A stretch of DNA of 64,000 nt from a virus. Below the pieces are notes generated by a model, which was given only the letters and a program-made list of their open reading frames with translations, did no database searches and was not told where the DNA came from. The stretch covers positions 1 to 64,000 of the IMG/VR virus record IMGVR_UViG_3300042519_001962, one strand, 5' to 3'. The position numbers and the translations under genes were made by a program. Shown here piece by piece: positions 15,748 to 24,213 of the stretch. How positions within the stretch are numbered: position 1 is the stretch's first letter; each line of letters starts with the position of its first letter.

Positions 15748-16317
15748 TTATTTATTTAAAAATCCTATTACTTTTTCTTTAATCCCACTTTGTTTGATAC
15801 CTTCATTACTTCTAGCAGTTAGTACAAAGTTATCAAGTCCATGTCCTTGATTGTATTCCGGACTCATATTAAGGTCATCTATTGCAACCCATGTTTCAAT
15901 TTCAGAATTTAATTCCAAATACTTTTCAATCTCCAATATTCTTTTTTTACTATACCAACCCTTCCAACTGAAAAGTGCATCGGATTCTGAATCCCAATCA
16001 CCTAAATTTGGTGTGAATGCTAACGGTCTTTTACTAATACCTTGCTCAATATAGTAATCACCCAACTCTTCTAATGTAGCATGTAATTTCCAATCCGAAC
16101 TAACAATTATTTCAGCACCAGTTTCCTCAAGTACTTCATTCAATACCTTAATAGCTTTTTCATCGAAATTATCCAACCTTACATTCACCGGGGCTTCTTT
16201 TTGAATTAAAGATGAGTTTGGATTATCCGAACGATACTTACTCCATTTCTTACTTCTACCTCCCCAATTGTTAGAGAGGCAAATTACACCATCATTATCT
16301 AAAAATATAACTTTCAT
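15748..16317 (-). CDS. HAD-family protein, SAK-type
   Basis: 189 aa. FLDNDGVICLS at residues 5-15 supplies the two HAD aspartates, IIVSSDWK is motif II, and WVAIDDLN is motif IV. The IDDLN motif and length resemble the HAD domain of Swiss-Army-Knife RNA-repair proteins (HAD_SAK). It overlaps the nucleotidyltransferase gene by one base. A role as a phosphatase on RNA ends or on a sugar phosphate made by the neighbour are both possible. Confidence 0.75.
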   Translation of the reverse strand: MKVIFLDNDGVICLSNNWGGRSKKWSKYRSDNPNSSLIQKEAPVNVRLDNFDEKAIKVLNEVLEETGAEIIVSSDWKLHATLEELGDYYIEQGISKRPLAFTPNLGDWDSESDALFSWKGWYSKKRILEIEKYLELNSEIETWVAIDDLNMSPEYNQGHGLDNFVLTARSNEGIKQSGIKEKVIGFLNK

Positions 16318-16802
16318 TATTTCATTTTTTTAATACTATCCAACAATTCGGGATATTCCAATAGTAATTTTGGATTATTTTTCAAAGTTTGAATTGTAAT
16401 ATCATTCTTTAACTTAGTAGTACTCCAACCATGTGCTCTTGATGTGAATATAACTTTAGGTGTTAAGTTATCACCGGTAAATCGTTTACCAATATAATCC
16501 TCACCCAATATTCTAACATCAGGTTTAAAAAACTCAATTAATTGTATAAGCTCTTCTTCAGTTTGATAAGTATAAACCGCATCAACTGATTCTAATTCCA
16601 TTAAAGTATTATATCTTTCAGCACGAGGTACAACGGGTGTATATTTATTAGCCCTATCAATAGATGGGTCATTTTGTAGAAACACCATAAAGTAATCACA
16701 ATGCTTTTTTGCAGTTTGAAAGGTGTAAACGTAACCTGGATGAATGATATCGAAGTTACCTGCGGTAAATCCTACTATCTTTTGTTCTCCGTTTATAATC
16801 AT
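16317..16802 (-). CDS. HldE/TagD-like nucleotidyltransferase
   Basis: 161 aa with FTAGNFDIIHPGYVYTF in place of the HxGH signature (HPGY at residues 21-24), VVPRAERYNTL, and the C-terminal STTKLK that stands for the ISSTxxR motif. The order is that of the cytidylyl/adenylyltransferase domain of RfaE/HldE and TagD, which activate heptose-phosphate or glycerol-phosphate. Tyr in place of the second motif His is unusual. Together with the Kdo module it points to LPS or capsule precursors. Confidence 0.8.
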   Translation of the reverse strand: MIINGEQKIVGFTAGNFDIIHPGYVYTFQTAKKHCDYFMVFLQNDPSIDRANKYTPVVPRAERYNTLMELESVDAVYTYQTEEELIQLIEFFKPDVRILGEDYIGKRFTGDNLTPKVIFTSRAHGWSTTKLKNDITIQTLKNNPKLLLEYPELLDSIKKMK

Positions 16803-16803
16803 T

Positions 16804-16953
16804 TTATTCTTTGTTTATAATCTCCCACTTAAAAGGAGGTCTATTTCTTTGATACTCACGCATTGACCAATCAATATCATCAGTTTTTAATGTTATTAAT
16901 TCTGGTTGTGGGTTGTTATAATCCAACCAAGTGATTTTAATAATGTAATTCAT
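16804..16953 (-). CDS. Hypothetical protein, 49 aa
   Basis: MNYIIKITWLDYNNPQPELIT then a helical part with FKWEI. It is in a run of three tightly joined frames and ends one base before the HldE-like gene. Codon use matches the neighbours. Function unknown. Confidence 0.6.
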   Translation of the reverse strand: MNYIIKITWLDYNNPQPELITLKTDDIDWSMREYQRNRPPFKWEIINKE

Positions 16954-16956
16954 ACT

Positions 16957-17061
16957 TTAAAATTTACCCCATTGGGATTTATGTCTATTTTCTTCAGCTA
17001 TCTTAAAACCCAACCAAATATCCTTAAAGAATGATTTGATATTATTAATTATTTTGTTCAT
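16957..17061 (-). CDS. Hypothetical microprotein, 34 aa
   Basis: Basic amphipathic sequence (MNKIINNIKSFFKDIWLGFK). It starts only 5 bases after the -7 box of promoter 17066-17097, so the message would be nearly leaderless. It could instead be a leader peptide for the operon. Confidence 0.5.
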   Translation of the reverse strand: MNKIINNIKSFFKDIWLGFKIAEENRHKSQWGKF

Positions 17062-17065
17062 ATTA

Positions 17066-17097
17066 CAAATATACTAATTATTTTTTAATTATCCAAA
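17066..17097 (-). promoter_or_regulatory. Promoter, 32-bp Bacteroidota type
   Basis: TTTG-N20-TATATTTG; its -33 box is at the upstream gene's stop codon. It drives the HldE-like/HAD operon to the terminator at 14966. Confidence 0.8.
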
Positions 17098-17098
17098 T

Positions 17099-17443
17099 TT
17101 ATTTCCAAAATATCTGTATTCCTATTAATATTGCTGCTAAAATCAATGATATACCTGTTTTTGCATTAATACCCTCATTCATAAATATAAATGTGAGAAT
17201 AGCAAACGTAATCATCCCACCAGCTTGCCCTATAAATCTTCCCGGCCATAATTGCCCATCAAAGTGTTCAGCAACCAAAGAAGTTCCTTTAATAAAAATG
17301 TAAGATATTAAGGTCCCACCCATTAGAGATATTAAGAATGGATTACGTTTGAACCAAGGCCAAACGAATTGCCCATTGGTTTGTATCCAAATTATACATT
17401 GGGCTATTGTAAATAATATAACTCCCCAAATTAGGTTTTTCAT
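17099..17443 (-). CDS. Four-span membrane protein, 114 aa
   Basis: Four hydrophobic segments, with IIWIQTNGQFVWPWFKRNP between the first two and EHFDGQLWPGRFIGQ between the middle two. I recognise this pattern from uncharacterised membrane proteins of large T4-like phages. Role unknown. Confidence 0.7.
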   Translation of the reverse strand: MKNLIWGVILFTIAQCIIWIQTNGQFVWPWFKRNPFLISLMGGTLISYIFIKGTSLVAEHFDGQLWPGRFIGQAGGMITFAILTFIFMNEGINAKTGISLILAAILIGIQIFWK

Positions 17444-17452
17444 ACAATCATT

Positions 17453-17764
17453 TTATTTATGAGATGAAAACCCTTTTATGGTACGGCCATCTTTTTCCAA
17501 TTTAGTTTCGATATCTTCTAATCGTTTATCAAAATCATCCAAAGATGTATTGATATTATTTAGTGCGGAATTTATATCTGTAAATCCTTTATTAACATCA
17601 TCTACTATTGTATAATCATTTTCTTCTAATTCTTCCAATTTTCCACCATTGACTGGTATTTTGGGTTTAGATGTTCTAACAATTAAAATGGTTAACATTA
17701 CTATTGGTGCAAATATTAATAATACTATAAATATTGCTACGATTGTATTGAATATTTCTATCAT
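17453..17764 (-). CDS. Membrane-anchored coiled-coil protein, 103 aa
   Basis: Long N-terminal hydrophobic segment (residues 4-30) followed by an acidic linker and a coiled coil with SALNNINTSLDDFDKRLEDI. Type and size would fit a small envelope or virion-associated protein. No family recognised. Confidence 0.65.
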   Translation of the reverse strand: MIEIFNTIVAIFIVLLIFAPIVMLTILIVRTSKPKIPVNGGKLEELEENDYTIVDDVNKGFTDINSALNNINTSLDDFDKRLEDIETKLEKDGRTIKGFSSHK

Positions 17765-17768
17765 GCTT

Positions 17769-18380
17769 TTAAGTTATAAATTCAGTATCTTTCTTTAAGT
17801 CAACATAGACTCCTTTATAAATACCTTCATTAAATTTATTAATAACCTTTTCAACCAACATTGTTGGAGTACCTGTTATTTGGTACAATCCATCCATTAG
17901 TTTAATGACATCTCTAGTTGAATCTATTGGATTAATTGGTGTAATTGTTTCTACTTCCAGTACACCATCTATATATTTTTGAAATTTTAAATAATTTTTA
18001 ATTATTAACATATTATCACTGTTAATTTCAACAACTACACCCTTTGATAAATCTCTGAATGTGTTCCATAAATACCAATTAACACATTTTAAATCAACTA
18101 ATATTCTATTCTTAAATGCCAATCTATATCCATCATCTAAAATTTCTTTCAATTTAGGTAAATCGGGACTATCAGATACCAAACAAACATCAGCATCCCA
18201 AGTTTTAGGATTTGATGGGTTGTTTAAATACTCAGCAAATCCACCAGCTAAATAAACTTCATATTCAGATAAATCATGCAGCTCTGATAGTTCTTTGTAC
18301 CACATAGTTAATGTGTACAACTCAGGTCTACCCCACACAAGGGTAGTTGTTAAATTATCAAATCTACAAAAAAAATCCAT
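17769..18380 (-). CDS. Nucleotidyltransferase-fold protein, 203 aa
   Basis: Residues 42-70 read YEVYLAGGFAEYL, then a linker and TWDADVCLV, which is the GG-x(n)-DxD core of the NTase superfamily. It lacks the CCA-enzyme arm motifs. It may transfer a nucleotide to RNA, protein or an antibiotic-like small molecule. It overlaps the 53-aa frame upstream (TAATG). Substrate unknown. Confidence 0.6.
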   Translation of the reverse strand: MDFFCRFDNLTTTLVWGRPELYTLTMWYKELSELHDLSEYEVYLAGGFAEYLNNPSNPKTWDADVCLVSDSPDLPKLKEILDDGYRLAFKNRILVDLKCVNWYLWNTFRDLSKGVVVEINSDNMLIIKNYLKFQKYIDGVLEVETITPINPIDSTRDVIKLMDGLYQITGTPTMLVEKVINKFNEGIYKGVYVDLKKDTEFIT

Positions 18381-18541
18381 TATCTATTTTTAATACCTTT
18401 GTTTTTACCGGCAATTATAGATTCTAATTTATCAGTTAGTTTTTCAATAGTATCTGAATTTCCTTGATTACCTTTCAGTTTCTCAGTTTTAATTGTATTG
18501 GTAAGTAAATTAATCACTTCCTCTTTTTTCTTATCGTTCAT
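18380..18541 (-). CDS. Small charged protein, 53 aa
   Basis: MNDKKKEEVINLLTNTIK start with a helical, lysine-rich remainder ending GIKNR. Start overlaps the 101-aa gene and stop overlaps the NTase start, so it is bound into the CCA-enzyme operon. Confidence 0.65.
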   Translation of the reverse strand: MNDKKKEEVINLLTNTIKTEKLKGNQGNSDTIEKLTDKLESIIAGKNKGIKNR

Positions 18542-18836
18542 ACAGTTTGTTTAAATATTCAAATACTTTTTCTGAAAATAATGTATTGTACACATCACTT
18601 CCTATTTCAGATGCTTCAACTATGATACCTGATTTTGCATAATTCAATGCATATGCGATATCGTATTGTGAATATATTGGTTTTGCTCTATCAAGCTCTT
18701 CATTAATCATATTGATAAAATCATCTGATTTTAACCACTCATCATACTCAGCATCTCTTAAATCAGCATTGTAAATATATCCTTCCAATTCTTCCTCTGG
18801 AATACTATTAATCATAAATTCTTTTGTTCTACCCAT
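18531..18836 (-). CDS. Hypothetical acidic protein, 101 aa
   Basis: Acidic and Tyr-rich with DLRDAEYDEWLKSDDF in the middle. No domain recognised. It follows the CCA-adding enzyme by 38 bases, in which a TATATTAG box occurs without a convincing -33 partner. Confidence 0.65.
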   Translation of the reverse strand: MGRTKEFMINSIPEEELEGYIYNADLRDAEYDEWLKSDDFINMINEELDRAKPIYSQYDIAYALNYAKSGIIVEASEIGSDVYNTLFSEKVFEYLNKLYER

Positions 18837-18874
18837 TTTTATTAATTGTTATGTTATACTCTAATATACAAATT

Positions 18875-19612
18875 TTATACTTTTTCGTTTGTTGGTTTTA
18901 ACCACATACCATCTTTAAATATTAGGTTTAAAAAACCAGGGATGATTTCATCTACATCCATAAGTAATCTAAGACTTTTTGGTGTATCATATTTCATCAT
19001 CTTCATTAACTCTTCTCTAATTCTTTCACCACTAACAGTTTGTTCTAATTTCTTTAGGATGTTAGGTTGTTTCATTGCTTCCCAAATATCATCACTCATA
19101 ACAAAATCCTTTGTGATTGTAAATCTTAATGCTCTTAGAATTCTCAAAGGGTCATCCATCATAGTTTGTTTAGCTGGTAATGGAGTTCTTAATAAACCTA
19201 TTTTTAAATCATCAATTCCACCAAATATATCTATAAGGTTTCCATCAATATCCTCAGCCATAGCGTTTAATGTAAAATCTCTTCTAAGTAAATCATCTTC
19301 CAATGTTCCCAATTCTAAGATTGGTCTACGAGTTCCCTCAACATATCCAACTTCCTTTCTTGCCATTACGAAATCAGCAACCATCCCAGAGTATTTATGT
19401 TCTTTTGGGAACTTAGCTCTGATAGTAAAACACTCAGGTGTACTTAGGAATATTTCAAAATCATTTACAGTCATCCAATCTGTCATTATTTGAAATCCAC
19501 TCTCTACAGTCCAATCTAAGTTGTCCAAAACAAATGTGAAGTCAATATCTTTTGTATCAACCCCTAACAACCTATCTCTAACACAACCCCCTACTTTGAA
19601 TATCTTTGGCAT
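18875..19612 (-). CDS. CCA-adding enzyme / poly(A) polymerase family
   Basis: 245 aa. VGGCVRDRLLGVDTKDIDF carries the class II NTase GG-x-DxD active site, RRDFTLNAMA and DIFGGIDDL follow, and DDPLRILRALRF and SGERIREEL form the nucleotide-selecting helices. This repairs or adds the 3' CCA of tRNAs. The C-terminal tRNA-binding body is shortened relative to bacterial enzymes of about 400 residues. Nearly all phage tRNAs here lack an encoded CCA, so the enzyme would complete them. It has its own promoter and lies beside the RNA-repair operon. Confidence 0.92.
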   Translation of the reverse strand: MPKIFKVGGCVRDRLLGVDTKDIDFTFVLDNLDWTVESGFQIMTDWMTVNDFEIFLSTPECFTIRAKFPKEHKYSGMVADFVMARKEVGYVEGTRRPILELGTLEDDLLRRDFTLNAMAEDIDGNLIDIFGGIDDLKIGLLRTPLPAKQTMMDDPLRILRALRFTITKDFVMSDDIWEAMKQPNILKKLEQTVSGERIREELMKMMKYDTPKSLRLLMDVDEIIPGFLNLIFKDGMWLKPTNEKV

Positions 19613-19635
19613 AACCTATCTTTTTTATTACATAG

Positions 19636-19667
19636 TAAATATACAAAATATAATTGATATATCCTAA
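19636..19667 (-). promoter_or_regulatory. Promoter of the CCA-enzyme operon
   Basis: TTAG-N20-TATATTTA, a weaker -33 box. It overlaps the tail of the terminator at 19681 and precedes the CCA-adding enzyme by 24 bases. Confidence 0.6.
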
Positions 19668-19671
19668 TATT

Positions 19672-19707
19672 TTAAAAGAAAAAGAGCAACTATTTTAGCT
19701 GCTCTTT
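19672..19707 (-). terminator. Terminator of the RNA-repair operon
   Basis: AAAGAGCA pairs with TGCTCTTT around an 11-base loop; the minus strand then reads TTTCTTTTA. It begins 6 bases after the RNA ligase stop. Confidence 0.75.
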
Positions 19708-19712
19708 ATCAA

Positions 19713-20858
19713 TTAGTGAGAATCTCCCACATCATTTTTCTCTCCATAAATAAGGTAGTCAGGGTTTATAACCTTAGCTACTTTATTACGTTCACCTGTA
19801 TGGTATTTGATTACAATTCCTTCATGTGGAACCTTAGTACCTTCAATCATATTTTTAAATACGAATTTATCTTGCACCTCTTGCGACCAATTTCCAAAAT
19901 GTAATATTTCAACATAAGGTAATTGTAATATATCTTTAATCATCAATTTAGAATTGATAGGACTTAAATACTCACCATTCTCCTTTACATCGAATCCTAC
20001 AAACTCCATTTCTGTCAAACCATAATCATAGTTCTTTTGAATTCCGGCCCCATAGATTTCTCCATAGATTGTGATTCCATCTCCAATTTCTGGTTCCATT
20101 GAATTACTTTTAACGTATTCCCATAACCTCTTTTTGATTTCATATTTATCCGCAATTTGGTACCAAACATTGGTATCATAGAAACCTTGAGAATCCGAAC
20201 CCTTTTCTACATTATGTGAACCAACTACAAATTCATACCCAATCCACTTATCAGCAAACCCAATGAACTTCTTAACCTTATCCCAAAATGATAATTTAAG
20301 TTTCTTAACAATACCATATCTAGCATTAGTACCATGTATCTTACGAGTAATTTCAACGGTATCTTCTTCAGTAAACATTCCATCCACATTTTTTAGGTTT
20401 GGGAATTTATAGTAGATGTGGAAGTTTGGATTGTCTTGGTATCTAATCTTTCTACCTCCGGCTAATTGGATTTGTTTAACTGGTGGTTCGTATTTAGTAA
20501 TTCCTAAGAATTCCATACAATCATCACCTTCGCCTAAATCAAAATCACCCATAGTAACTCTACCACGTAGGTATTTCATTGGGATAATTAAACATTCAGA
20601 ATAAACACCTCTTAATTTTACAGTCCTAACTCTATTACCTTTACGAAGATAGTTAGTTACACCCATCTCTTCAGAAAGTTCTTCAGGTATAACCGCATCA
20701 GTTGTAGCAATGATTGTTTCATCACCAATAGTAAACTCTCCCTTCTTAGTGATTGCATTCCAACCACCAGCAACTACCAATTCGATGTTATCAGCACCCT
20801 CAATTGGATTTACTTCTTTGATTTTTGCTATGTAGCAAACTGAATTTTCGTTTTTCAT
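19713..20858 (-). CDS. ATP-dependent RNA ligase, DRB0094/Rnl5-like
   Basis: 381 aa. Residues 1-125 look like an N-terminal OB/tRNA-binding-like module (IKEVNPIEGADNIELVVAGG). The nucleotidyltransferase domain begins near 165 with EITRKIHGTNAR, where Lys173 is the expected adenylylation site of motif I. FVVGSHN, GDGITIYGEIYG and EGIVIKYH correspond to motifs III to V. An N-terminal OB domain is typical of the Deinococcus DRB0094 ligase type. With the kinase and phosphoesterase next to it, it should seal nicked tRNAs or other RNAs. Confidence 0.88.
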   Translation of the reverse strand: MKNENSVCYIAKIKEVNPIEGADNIELVVAGGWNAITKKGEFTIGDETIIATTDAVIPEELSEEMGVTNYLRKGNRVRTVKLRGVYSECLIIPMKYLRGRVTMGDFDLGEGDDCMEFLGITKYEPPVKQIQLAGGRKIRYQDNPNFHIYYKFPNLKNVDGMFTEEDTVEITRKIHGTNARYGIVKKLKLSFWDKVKKFIGFADKWIGYEFVVGSHNVEKGSDSQGFYDTNVWYQIADKYEIKKRLWEYVKSNSMEPEIGDGITIYGEIYGAGIQKNYDYGLTEMEFVGFDVKENGEYLSPINSKLMIKDILQLPYVEILHFGNWSQEVQDKFVFKNMIEGTKVPHEGIVIKYHTGERNKVAKVINPDYLIYGEKNDVGDSH

Positions 20859-20861
20859 TTC

Positions 20862-21275
20862 TTATAATTTTATTTCAAATCTATTTCTCATTCTTTCAAC
20901 TGCTTCAGTTGGAACACCATGTTGGTTTACACCACCATGTCTATTCTCAACTACTAATGAGTAAACCTGATATCCATAGGTTTTTGCTAAGGTAAAATAT
21001 ATATCCATCTCCCATTTTTGAGTAAAAGTGTTAGATACTACTATTTTTCTATAAAATTGGTCATTAACTAATGAATCCTTCATATAAGTTTCTACTGTAT
21101 TTCTACAAAACTCATGTGCATCTTTTAGTTTAGAACCATCGAAGTTATAGTTACCTTCCTTATCATAAAAATACTTATCAGCTTCACATACTAAGAAATC
21201 ACTTTCTACTATTGAATTTGCTAATGTTGATTTACCACTACCTGGCAATCCTCTTAATAAAAATAATTCTTTCAT
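20862..21275 (-). CDS. Polynucleotide kinase-type P-loop protein
   Basis: 137 aa with GLPGSGKST at residues 9-17, an EADKYF acidic motif and an arginine-rich C-terminus (ERMRNRFE). The size and lid match the kinase module of T4 Pnkp and N4BP2-like proteins, which phosphorylate 5'-OH RNA ends. It is 3 bases from both the ligase and the metallophosphoesterase. Confidence 0.82.
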   Translation of the reverse strand: MKELFLLRGLPGSGKSTLANSIVESDFLVCEADKYFYDKEGNYNFDGSKLKDAHEFCRNTVETYMKDSLVNDQFYRKIVVSNTFTQKWEMDIYFTLAKTYGYQVYSLVVENRHGGVNQHGVPTEAVERMRNRFEIKL

Positions 21276-21278
21276 AAC

Positions 21279-21941
21279 TTACTTTTTATAGTTTTCTACA
21301 ATTGTATGATGGTCTTTATCTAAAAATCCATCAATAGGTTGTTTATCTAATATTCTAACAATATCACTCATACTAATTGGTGATAAGTTGTTACCATCTA
21401 CACCAACATCCATAACTTTACCTCTACCAACTCTTCGGTTAGGTGGTAAGTGAACGTGTCCATGTAAGTGAGGAACTCCCTTACCTAAACCATCCCAACT
21501 TGCTATTGGGTAGTGCATACACACAAAATGAGTTCCATCATGTTTACCACTACCATCGGGCCATTTGATACTCAAATCTAAATATTGATGAACTGAACTG
21601 AATATCTCAGCGATACCATCTCTATTGTTAGCTATGTGGTGGTCGTGGTTACCTAATACTAAGTGAATGTTTTGACAAACAATTCGGTTTCTAAATTCAG
21701 CGATTGAATCAAATCCACCAAAAGACCAGTCACCTAAGTGAATTAAGATATCATCTTGTCCAACTACTGCATTGATATTATTAACTAATACGGCATTCAT
21801 TTGGTTCAATGTATCGAAATCTCTGAAATGGTTTGCACCAGCTCTATCCCATTGTGTTGTTCCTTTACAAATGTTAGCATGGTTATAGTGGGTATCACTT
21901 GTGAACCATACTTTTTGTCCTTTATTTAGTAATATCTTCAT
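21279..21941 (-). CDS. Calcineurin-like metallophosphoesterase
   Basis: 220 aa with all five motifs: SDTHYNHANI, HLGDWSFGG, VLGNHDHH, CMHYP and HLHGHVH. Such enzymes hydrolyse phosphomono- or diesters, including 2',3'-cyclic phosphate left by RNA nucleases. In this operon it probably heals 3' ends before ligation. Substrate is inferred from context only. Confidence 0.85.
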   Translation of the reverse strand: MKILLNKGQKVWFTSDTHYNHANICKGTTQWDRAGANHFRDFDTLNQMNAVLVNNINAVVGQDDILIHLGDWSFGGFDSIAEFRNRIVCQNIHLVLGNHDHHIANNRDGIAEIFSSVHQYLDLSIKWPDGSGKHDGTHFVCMHYPIASWDGLGKGVPHLHGHVHLPPNRRVGRGKVMDVGVDGNNLSPISMSDIVRILDKQPIDGFLDKDHHTIVENYKK

Positions 21942-21943
21942 AA

Positions 21944-22090
21944 CTATCTATCTTTTAATCGTTTGAATACTGCTTTTATGTTTGGTTCTTCTAATTTAAG
22001 TTTCAAAGATTGCCATTTTGATTCTAAGAAATCATTGTACTCTTTCTCAGTTTTGAAACCCATTCTTTTCCAGTCCATTGTAGTTTTCAT
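21944..22090 (-). CDS. Hypothetical protein, 48 aa
   Basis: MKTTMDWKRMGFKTEKEYN then a basic helix. First frame of the RNA-repair operon, 18 bases behind the promoter's -7 box and 2 bases before the phosphoesterase. Function unknown. Confidence 0.65.
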   Translation of the reverse strand: MKTTMDWKRMGFKTEKEYNDFLESKWQSLKLKLEEPNIKAVFKRLKDR

Positions 22091-22108
22091 ATCTCTTAAT
22101 CTTATACT

Positions 22109-22140
22109 CAAATGTAGTAAAAATTATTGACATATACAAG
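22109..22140 (-). promoter_or_regulatory. Promoter of the RNA-repair operon
   Basis: CTTG-N20-TACATTTG with an upstream flank TTTTTTGAAAATAATCGGC. Confidence 0.85.
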
Positions 22141-22169
22141 CTTTTTGCCGATTATTTTCAAAAAAGTTA

Positions 22170-22586
22170 CTAACTTCTATACCTTAAATCATTTTGCCTG
22201 TAAACACTTAATACTGAACCCTGTCCATGTGTTATTGCGAACTGATAACCATAATAATCATAGATAGTTGATGGGAAATTCTCAGTTAAACTATCTATTG
22301 GTTCAATTTCAGTTCCATAATTTTGAGCCAATTCCCACATCAAATCCATAATATGTAATGGTTTATCTGAATATGTATTATAATGCCTTTCATCGTACTT
22401 ACTTTGTTTCTCTAAAACATCCAGCATTAAGTAATCAAATGTAGAATCATCACAAACACCATATCTTTGTAATAGTTTATTTGCTCTTTCCAATTGGATT
22501 CTATCCTTTAAGGCAAGTTTAGTAAAATAATCTACCATTGCCTTTTCACCTTCTGGACTTTTCATATATACCAATACGTCTTTCAT
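22170..22586 (-). CDS. Hypothetical protein, 138 aa
   Basis: Helical protein with a Tyr/Asp-rich C-terminal half. No recognised motif. It starts 3 bases after the 204-aa gene, and belongs to the transcript from 23529-23560. Confidence 0.65.
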   Translation of the reverse strand: MKDVLVYMKSPEGEKAMVDYFTKLALKDRIQLERANKLLQRYGVCDDSTFDYLMLDVLEKQSKYDERHYNTYSDKPLHIMDLMWELAQNYGTEIEPIDSLTENFPSTIYDYYGYQFAITHGQGSVLSVYRQNDLRYRS

Positions 22587-22589
22587 AAG

Positions 22590-23204
22590 TTATAATGAAT
22601 TAGGATAGTAAAGTAATGTTGGATTTTTCTTTTGAATATCCGGTATCTCCTTACCACGTTCTTTTATTTGTTTATTAAATTCCATAACATCAAATCGTTT
22701 GGTAATCAAATGAACTCCATTTTTTGTTGGAATCTTTGTGATTATCTTACCACCATCATTTGGCTTAACCATCTCAATGATATTTGAAATCATATTTTGT
22801 ATATGTTGTGATGTAGTATCAACATCAACAATCCATCTCTTCTCTTGTGTTTTTATTTGTCCAACAACTGAATCGAATAATCCCTTTTGATTATGGTTAC
22901 CATTCTGAATACGTTGTGCCAAATCAACCATCATACTAAGTGATACATCAAAGTGATTTTGTTTCTGAACGTGAATGTAAGCTCTTGCCTTAAACATCTC
23001 ACACATTTGAACAATCTCATCCCATCTACGGTCCAAATGGTCAATACTCTCAATACAATAAGTTTTGATTGTCCTTACTGATTGATGATTATCTCTTTCT
23101 CCTTCAGGTTGGTCCTTCTTTCGTTTGAAAACATATAACATATAAAAGTCACCCCGCTTTTCAAAGTTCAATAATGGCTTAATTAATTCTAAATTGTTTA
23201 TCAT
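22590..23204 (-). CDS. Conserved phage protein, primase-like motif, 204 aa
   Basis: Residues 122-132 read RWIVDVDTTS, an hhhDhD pattern like the metal site of archaeo-eukaryotic primases, and later IPTKNGVHLITKRFD is strongly reminiscent of PrimPol-type and related small phage proteins. The protein is shorter than a full primase. I name the similarity but not a function. Confidence 0.55.
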   Translation of the reverse strand: MINNLELIKPLLNFEKRGDFYMLYVFKRKKDQPEGERDNHQSVRTIKTYCIESIDHLDRRWDEIVQMCEMFKARAYIHVQKQNHFDVSLSMMVDLAQRIQNGNHNQKGLFDSVVGQIKTQEKRWIVDVDTTSQHIQNMISNIIEMVKPNDGGKIITKIPTKNGVHLITKRFDVMEFNKQIKERGKEIPDIQKKNPTLLYYPNSL

Positions 23205-23208
23205 AACT

Positions 23209-23511
23209 CTAAATTAAATGTAATAATATATAAGAAAGTTTATATCCAGCAAACGCACCTAATGCAGATGGAATTGGGAATACAATAAGTTGTCCGAAAT
23301 CGGTAACATATTTAGGTCGATTTACAATCTTACCCATAAAAAAGTAATAAACTAAATATCCAATGAATACTGCTATATCAGTTCTAGTTGCGATAAATAC
23401 AACTAACATTGCTCCTAAGAATCCAAAGATAAAGTTATCTCTAACACCTTCCCATATTTCTTGTGTGGTGCAATCTTTCCATTCCTTAATAATCTTTTTA
23501 TACTTACTCAT
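23209..23511 (-). CDS. Small membrane protein, 100 aa
   Basis: Basic N-terminus (MSKYKKIIKEWKD) followed by three hydrophobic segments. The start at 23511 is preferred because the longer frame would begin upstream of the promoter's transcription start. Function unknown. Confidence 0.65.
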   Translation of the reverse strand: MSKYKKIIKEWKDCTTQEIWEGVRDNFIFGFLGAMLVVFIATRTDIAVFIGYLVYYFFMGKIVNRPKYVTDFGQLIVFPIPSALGAFAGYKLSYILLHLI

Positions 23512-23528
23512 ATCAATTAATTTTAAGT

Positions 23529-23560
23529 CAAATATACAAAAAAAAATCGATATCTCCAAA
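23529..23560 (-). promoter_or_regulatory. Promoter embedded in a terminator
   Basis: TTTG-N20-TATATTTG. Its -33 box is the loop of the terminator hairpin at 23545-23572, so stop and restart signals share bases. Confidence 0.8.
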
Positions 23561-23572
23561 GAAATACCGATT
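23537..23572 (-). terminator. Terminator overlapping a promoter
   Basis: A 12-bp stem with two G-U pairs (AATCGGTATTTC with GAGATATCGATT) and T8 on the minus strand closes the 23598-31.5 kb transcript. Confidence 0.75.
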
Positions 23573-23597
23573 TATTTTTAATTAATTTTAACCAGTT

Positions 23598-23984
23598 TTA
23601 TCCGTTGTGATTATGTATATCAGATTCTTTAAAAATAAGGAATAAACCCATTGCTAATAGTATAGCTGATAGGATAATTCTATAAGGTGATTGAATCATA
23701 GCTCCATTCACACATTGTAACGAAAACAAACCAGCGGTATATATAGCTGTACTTTGTGGATACAATGCGTTGATGCGTTTAAATGTATTGGTTAACGAAA
23801 ACCATAGTACACCCAATAACAATATAACTCCAACAAATATTAGTGCCGGTAGATTTAACCCAACCCCAACTGCAATAACCATAACAGTTATTAGGGATAG
23901 AAATAAAGCTAACAGGTTTCTTAGAAAAAAAGTGGTACCACTAATTGTACCATTGAACTGAAAATACTTTTTGATTGCGTTCAT
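23598..23984 (-). CDS. DUF805-like membrane protein, 128 aa
   Basis: Four hydrophobic segments. The N-terminal KYFQFNGTISGTTFFLRN and the TFKRINALYP segment resemble DUF805/YhaH-type inner-membrane proteins. The gap 23985-24213 upstream contains no gene and no clear signal. Confidence 0.6.
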   Translation of the reverse strand: MNAIKKYFQFNGTISGTTFFLRNLLALFLSLITVMVIAVGVGLNLPALIFVGVILLLGVLWFSLTNTFKRINALYPQSTAIYTAGLFSLQCVNGAMIQSPYRIILSAILLAMGLFLIFKESDIHNHNG

Positions 23985-24213
23985 TTATTTGGATAGGAAT
24001 TTATTAATGAGGTGTGGGTTTGAATCAGTAATCAAAAGATAACCAGGTTTCAAAGAAGGTTGAATTTCGTTGATGGTGGGCGACAGTTGACTCTAAAATG
24101 GTTGAATGTTGTGTATCTTTCGTTATCGTAATCGTTCATCCGCTATGTGCCTCATAGTTGGCTTGTAAGATTATATTAAGAAAACTTCATCTCCCCCATT
24201 CCCTCAATATCTT

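Noticed and set aside
18861-18868. TATATTAG box upstream of the 101-aa gene
   Set aside because: No TTG-type box at the required distance; treated as chance in AT-rich sequence.
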